64,000 nt of DNA from Candidatus Saccharimonadota bacterium (GTDB taxonomy: Bacteria; Patescibacteriota; Saccharimonadia; Saccharimonadales; Saccharimonadaceae): positions 1 through 64,000 of the forward strand of contig JAFZSN010000004.1 in assembly GCA_017619315.1 (NCBI GenBank), written 5' to 3'. Made by a program: the position numbers and the translations under genes. Shown one piece after another: positions 61,552 through 64,000 of the stretch. The notes beneath the pieces are model-generated. The model did no database searches. It had not been told where the DNA came from and was given only the letters and a program-made list of their open reading frames with translations. Within the stretch, counting starts at the first letter, position 1. Each line of letters starts with the position of its first letter.

Positions 61552-62280
61552 CTATTCTTCAGCTCCAGCAACGTCATCATAATCCATTCCGTACATGGCA
61601 TATTGATAACGTAGATATGCTTCCTCGAGCTCGCTGTTTAGTTTTACCAAAGAGTCAGATCTCGGTACCGCCATGATGATAAATTTAAGAGGTTTACTTG
61701 TACCACCACAGATCTCTTGTGTTTCGCCATATGCGAGCTCCTGCGGGATTGTGATCTCTCTTACGCCGCCAATTTTCATTCCGTCAACACCAAGACCCCA
61801 GCCCTCAATTAGCCCTACTGAAGGATCAAGAGCTCTGGTAAACCCGGTCGGATCGTCCATACTATCCAATGAGGAGTCAAATACGGTTTCATCTGCACAA
61901 AAACCAATATAATATGCAAGATAATTATCTTCACTAACGGAGGAGCCAGTTCCCTCTTTCAAATCCTTCTTTACTACACCACCTTCATTCGCAGCCGCTT
62001 CATTGTAAGCCTTTACTTCAGACTTATACTTCACGAAGGTATTGAAATCATCCTTTGTAGCTTTTGAAAATTCTGCTACTTTATCCTCGTATGCTTCTTG
62101 AAGCTCGGCAACCTTTGCTTCATCTACATTAGATTCTGTACTAGAAGTACTATCAGACTTATTGTTGCCACTAATCACAATTGCTGCATAACTCGCGATA
62201 ATAGAACCGAGCATAAGGACCGCAATTACGATAATAATTATCCGCTGCGCAGGACTGGTTTTTAGTTCTTTTTCTTGCAT
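61552..62280 (-). CDS. Membrane-anchored FKBP-type peptidyl-prolyl isomerase
   Basis: The protein has 242 aa. N-terminal helix (about 13-33, IIIIVIAVLMLGSIIASYAA) anchors it, with the domain outside. A ~60-residue charged linker follows. The FKBP fold has YYIGFCADETVFDSSLDSMD, GLIEGWGLGVDGMKIGGVRE and ITIPQELAYGE. It probably folds exported proteins. TGCTATAAT lies at 62310-62318. It sits between rplO and sbcB. Confidence 0.88.
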   Translation of the reverse strand: MQEKELKTSPAQRIIIIVIAVLMLGSIIASYAAIVISGNNKSDSTSSTESNVDEAKVAELQEAYEDKVAEFSKATKDDFNTFVKYKSEVKAYNEAAANEGGVVKKDLKEGTGSSVSEDNYLAYYIGFCADETVFDSSLDSMDDPTGFTRALDPSVGLIEGWGLGVDGMKIGGVREITIPQELAYGETQEICGGTSKPLKFIIMAVPRSDSLVKLNSELEEAYLRYQYAMYGMDYDDVAGAEE

Positions 62281-62320
62281 TTCTGAATCTCCACTTATTA
62301 ATTCCCTTTATTATAGCACA

Positions 62321-62348
62321 AAAAATGACTCCCTAAGGAGTCATTTTT
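62321..62348. terminator. Terminator between rplO and the FKBP gene
   Basis: AAAAATGACTCC / GGAGTCATTTTT with loop CTAA, T-runs on both strands. It ends the spc operon. Confidence 0.9.
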
Positions 62349-62350
62349 CT

Positions 62351-62815
62351 TTATTCAGCTTTCTTTTCAGGTCGCTTTAAGATTTCAACTTTCTTGAAAG
62401 ATCCACCTGCTTTCTCGATCGCAGCAACTGCGGACTTCGAAGCAAATTGAGTCTCAAGGTTGATTTTCTTGGTAAGCTCACCGCGGGTAATCACCTTAAC
62501 TTTCACAAATGGTGAAGAGATAAGTTGAGCCTCAGCAAGCTTGTAGTTGTCTACATTACCCGACAAATCGTTCAATCTGTCAGTGTAAACCACCTCAGCC
62601 TTTGGATGGAAAGATTTGAAACCTTTGAGCTTAGGCACAGCTTGCATAAGAGCACGCTGACCACCCATGAATCCAGCTGGCATCTTGCGATGACCAGAAC
62701 GAGATTTCTGACCTTTAGTACCACGACCAGCAGTCTTACCCTGACCAGCAGAGATACCACGACCCTTACGGGCAGGACGGGTGTTTCTGTTAACTTCTAA
62801 ATCATTGTATTTCAT
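62351..62815 (-). CDS. rplO: 50S ribosomal protein L15 (uL15)
   Basis: The protein has 154 aa. Blocks ARKGRGISAGQGKTAGRGTK, GQKSRSGHRKMPAGFMGGQR and the C-terminal KVKVITRGELTKKINLETQF. Its start overlaps the rpsE stop by 1 nt; rpmD (L30) that normally lies between is missing, as in CPR genomes. It is the end of the operon here; secY is elsewhere. Confidence 0.96.
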   Translation of the reverse strand: MKYNDLEVNRNTRPARKGRGISAGQGKTAGRGTKGQKSRSGHRKMPAGFMGGQRALMQAVPKLKGFKSFHPKAEVVYTDRLNDLSGNVDNYKLAEAQLISSPFVKVKVITRGELTKKINLETQFASKSAVAAIEKAGGSFKKVEILKRPEKKAE

Positions 62816-63618
62816 TATTTGTCCTCCTTCTTAGAGGTGCTTTTTGCAGCAGCCTTCTTGGCGGCTGGCTTCTTAGCTGCAGTAGCTTTCTTAGCAGCAG
62901 GCTTTTCAGCCTTAGCAGGAGCAGCTTTCTTAGCCGCTGGCTTCTCAGCCTTAGCCTCGGCCTTAGGAGCCTTTTCAGCTTTATCAGCCTTAGGAGCCGG
63001 CATTGGCTTACCTTCGTTCGCTACCCATTTACTTCTAGGAGTCTGTTGCTTCAAACCTTCAACCACTGCATAAGCAATGTTTACTTTGTTGGTTGAACCA
63101 AGTGACTTAGAAATCAAGTTCTTTACACCAGTAAGACCGATGATAGACCTAACGGTACCACCAGCGATAATACCAGTACCAGGAGCTGCTGGTTTCAACA
63201 ATACGTCAGCACCAGTAACCTTAGTACGAGTCTCGTGGCAGATAGTCTCACGATCCATAGAGAAAGTAATCATTGATTTCTTAGCTTTGCGCTCAGCTTT
63301 AGCAACTGCAGTCGTCACATCGTTACCCTTAGCGACACCTACGCCAACCTTATCTTTGTGGTTGCCGATTGCAACTAATGCCTTGAAGCGCATTCTACGA
63401 CCACCAGCTACAGTACGAGATACGCGATCAACTGCGATGGTGATTGTGTCATATTCTTTTTTGCCCGCATCTGCACGCACGCGGTCACGACGGTTGCGTC
63501 GATCCATCTTGCGTCCGGAGATATCGCGAGTTTGCTTAGTCGCAGCAACCTTATCATCCATTTTAAGGGTGCCGGACTTGTTAATTACTCTCGGGGCTTT
63601 GTTATCAGTCTCGGCCAT
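62815..63618 (-). CDS. rpsE: 30S ribosomal protein S5 (uS5) with Lys/Ala tail
   Basis: The protein has 267 aa, about 100 longer than usual. An N-terminal extension (about 1-50) precedes the S5 core (DTITIAVDRVSRTVAGGRRM, ALVAIGNHKDKVGVGVAKGN, GTGIIAGGTVRSIIGLTGVK). The last ~65 residues form a Lys/Ala/Pro low-complexity tail (AEKPAAKKAAPAKAEKPAAK). S5 supports decoding accuracy at the 30S mRNA entry. It lies 2 nt after rplR. Confidence 0.96.
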   Translation of the reverse strand: MAETDNKAPRVINKSGTLKMDDKVAATKQTRDISGRKMDRRNRRDRVRADAGKKEYDTITIAVDRVSRTVAGGRRMRFKALVAIGNHKDKVGVGVAKGNDVTTAVAKAERKAKKSMITFSMDRETICHETRTKVTGADVLLKPAAPGTGIIAGGTVRSIIGLTGVKNLISKSLGSTNKVNIAYAVVEGLKQQTPRSKWVANEGKPMPAPKADKAEKAPKAEAKAEKPAAKKAAPAKAEKPAAKKATAAKKPAAKKAAAKSTSKKEDK

Positions 63619-63620
63619 AA

Positions 63621-63950
63621 TTAAAACTCCAATCCTTCTTTACGAGCGGCATCAGCTAGCGCCGACATACGCCCAGCATAAATCCTTGAACCGCGATCAA
63701 AGACAACTTTCTTGATCTTGGCGGCTTTTGCCTTCTTAGCAATTTCGGTACCGATAGTAGCTGCTTTTTCAGTCTTGGTACCAGTCATTTTACTACCAAC
63801 AGTAGTAACATATACCAAAGTGGCCTTTGTATCATCATTGATGATCTGTGCAATAATGTGTTGATTCGAAAAATGCACTGAAAGACGAGGCCTCTCTGCT
63901 GTGCCATGAATCTTGGCACGAGTTCTTTTAGCTCTAAACACCTTATTCAT
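63621..63950 (-). CDS. rplR: 50S ribosomal protein L18 (uL18)
   Basis: The protein has 109 aa, binding 5S rRNA. Recognised by RAKRTRAKIHGTAERPRLSV, NQHIIAQIINDDTKATLVYV and the end FDRGSRIYAGRMSALADAAR. Its ATG overlaps the rplF stop by 1 nt (TAATG). Confidence 0.96.
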   Translation of the reverse strand: MNKVFRAKRTRAKIHGTAERPRLSVHFSNQHIIAQIINDDTKATLVYVTTVGSKMTGTKTEKAATIGTEIAKKAKAAKIKKVVFDRGSRIYAGRMSALADAARKEGLEF

Positions 63951-64000
63951 TATTTCTTACCCGCCTTTCCTGCCTTACGAAGAATAACTTCGTCGACATA
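63950..64000 (-). CDS. rplF: 50S ribosomal protein L6 (uL6), C-terminal end (partial)
   Basis: The last 16 codons on the minus strand read YVDEVILRKAGKAGKK and stop at TAA 63950-63952. This matches the L6 C-terminus (vxRKaGKaGK). The gene continues past the right edge, as expected for rplF-rplR-rpsE-rplO. Confidence 0.9.
   Translation of the reverse strand, partial: YVDEVILRKAGKAGKK

Noticed and set aside
1..64000. CRISPR array, rRNA genes, IS elements, prophage genes
   Set aside because: No regularly spaced direct repeats, no rRNA core motifs, and no transposase, integrase or phage structural genes were seen.
1..64000. Alternative genetic code (UGA read as Gly, as in Gracilibacteria/Absconditabacteria)
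   Set aside because: TGA ends several well-aligned genes (glyA, ctp) at the expected C-terminus, and no conserved gene needs readthrough.

Overview
The window looks like a chromosomal segment of a Patescibacteria/CPR bacterium, most likely a Candidatus Saccharibacteria (TM7) relative; this placement is inference. It rests on compact coding with small gaps, a ribosomal protein operon lacking rpmD (L30) between rpsE and rplO, short and often Cys-free versions of core proteins, several sortase and cell-wall hydrolase genes beside few biosynthetic ones, an L-lactate dehydrogenase, and many unrecognised surface or coiled-coil proteins. TGA is used as a stop (glyA, ctp, the 106-aa coiled-coil gene), so the standard bacterial code applies.

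Layout. 1-6.9 kb: a surface block with a giant FISUMP-repeat adhesin-like protein cut by the left edge, a PEGA-like membrane protein, a secreted SGNH/lysozyme-like/Cys-His hydrolase and a sortase. 7-10.8 kb: an HD-domain protein followed by a folate/dTMP operon (thyA-folA-glyA). 10.9-13.3 kb: a secreted transglutaminase-like protein and small unknown genes. 13.3-27.5 kb (minus strand): rpoB-rpoC-secY-sortase-infA-rpmJ-rpsM-rpsK-rpsD-rpoA-rplQ-rplM-rpsI, then tRNA-Ala. 27.5-34.8 kb: an accessory region with unknown coiled-coil and acidic proteins, including a tightly coupled unknown gene pair, plus khpA and rpsP. 34.9-37.2 kb: rnc, NUDIX, nusB, rpmF and a glutaredoxin. 37.3-41.3 kb: a membrane protein, a SPOUT methyltransferase, tsaC and leuS. 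41.4-46.9 kb: an ftsE-ftsX-PcsB-like hydrolase-ctp-glycosyltransferase envelope cluster. 46.9-50.2 kb: pheS-pheT. 50.3-59.3 kb: large membrane/surface proteins, a divergent aquaporin-like channel and metG. 59.3-62.3 kb: ldh, sbcB and an FKBP-type foldase. 62.3-64 kb: rplO-rpsE-rplR-rplF (spc operon part).

The genes combine central information processing with an envelope toolkit (sortases, FtsEX-controlled peptidoglycan cleavage, secreted hydrolases, surface repeats) suited to an epibiotic lifestyle; the lifestyle statement is inference.

Most notable signals: (1) about ten genes have a -10 box exactly 6-8 nt before the ATG, predicting leaderless mRNAs; (2) structural zinc ligands are missing from RpoC (both sites), S4, L36 and L32; (3) the RpoC trigger loop reads LDTKH instead of MRTFH; (4) a GC-rich branched RNA-like element lies between rpoC and secY; (5) a 44-codon ORF sits directly in front of rpoB; (6) an unrecognised two-gene operon lies at 29.6-33.1 kb; (7) the 3' end of the FISUMP gene looks like a swapped or diversified cassette.
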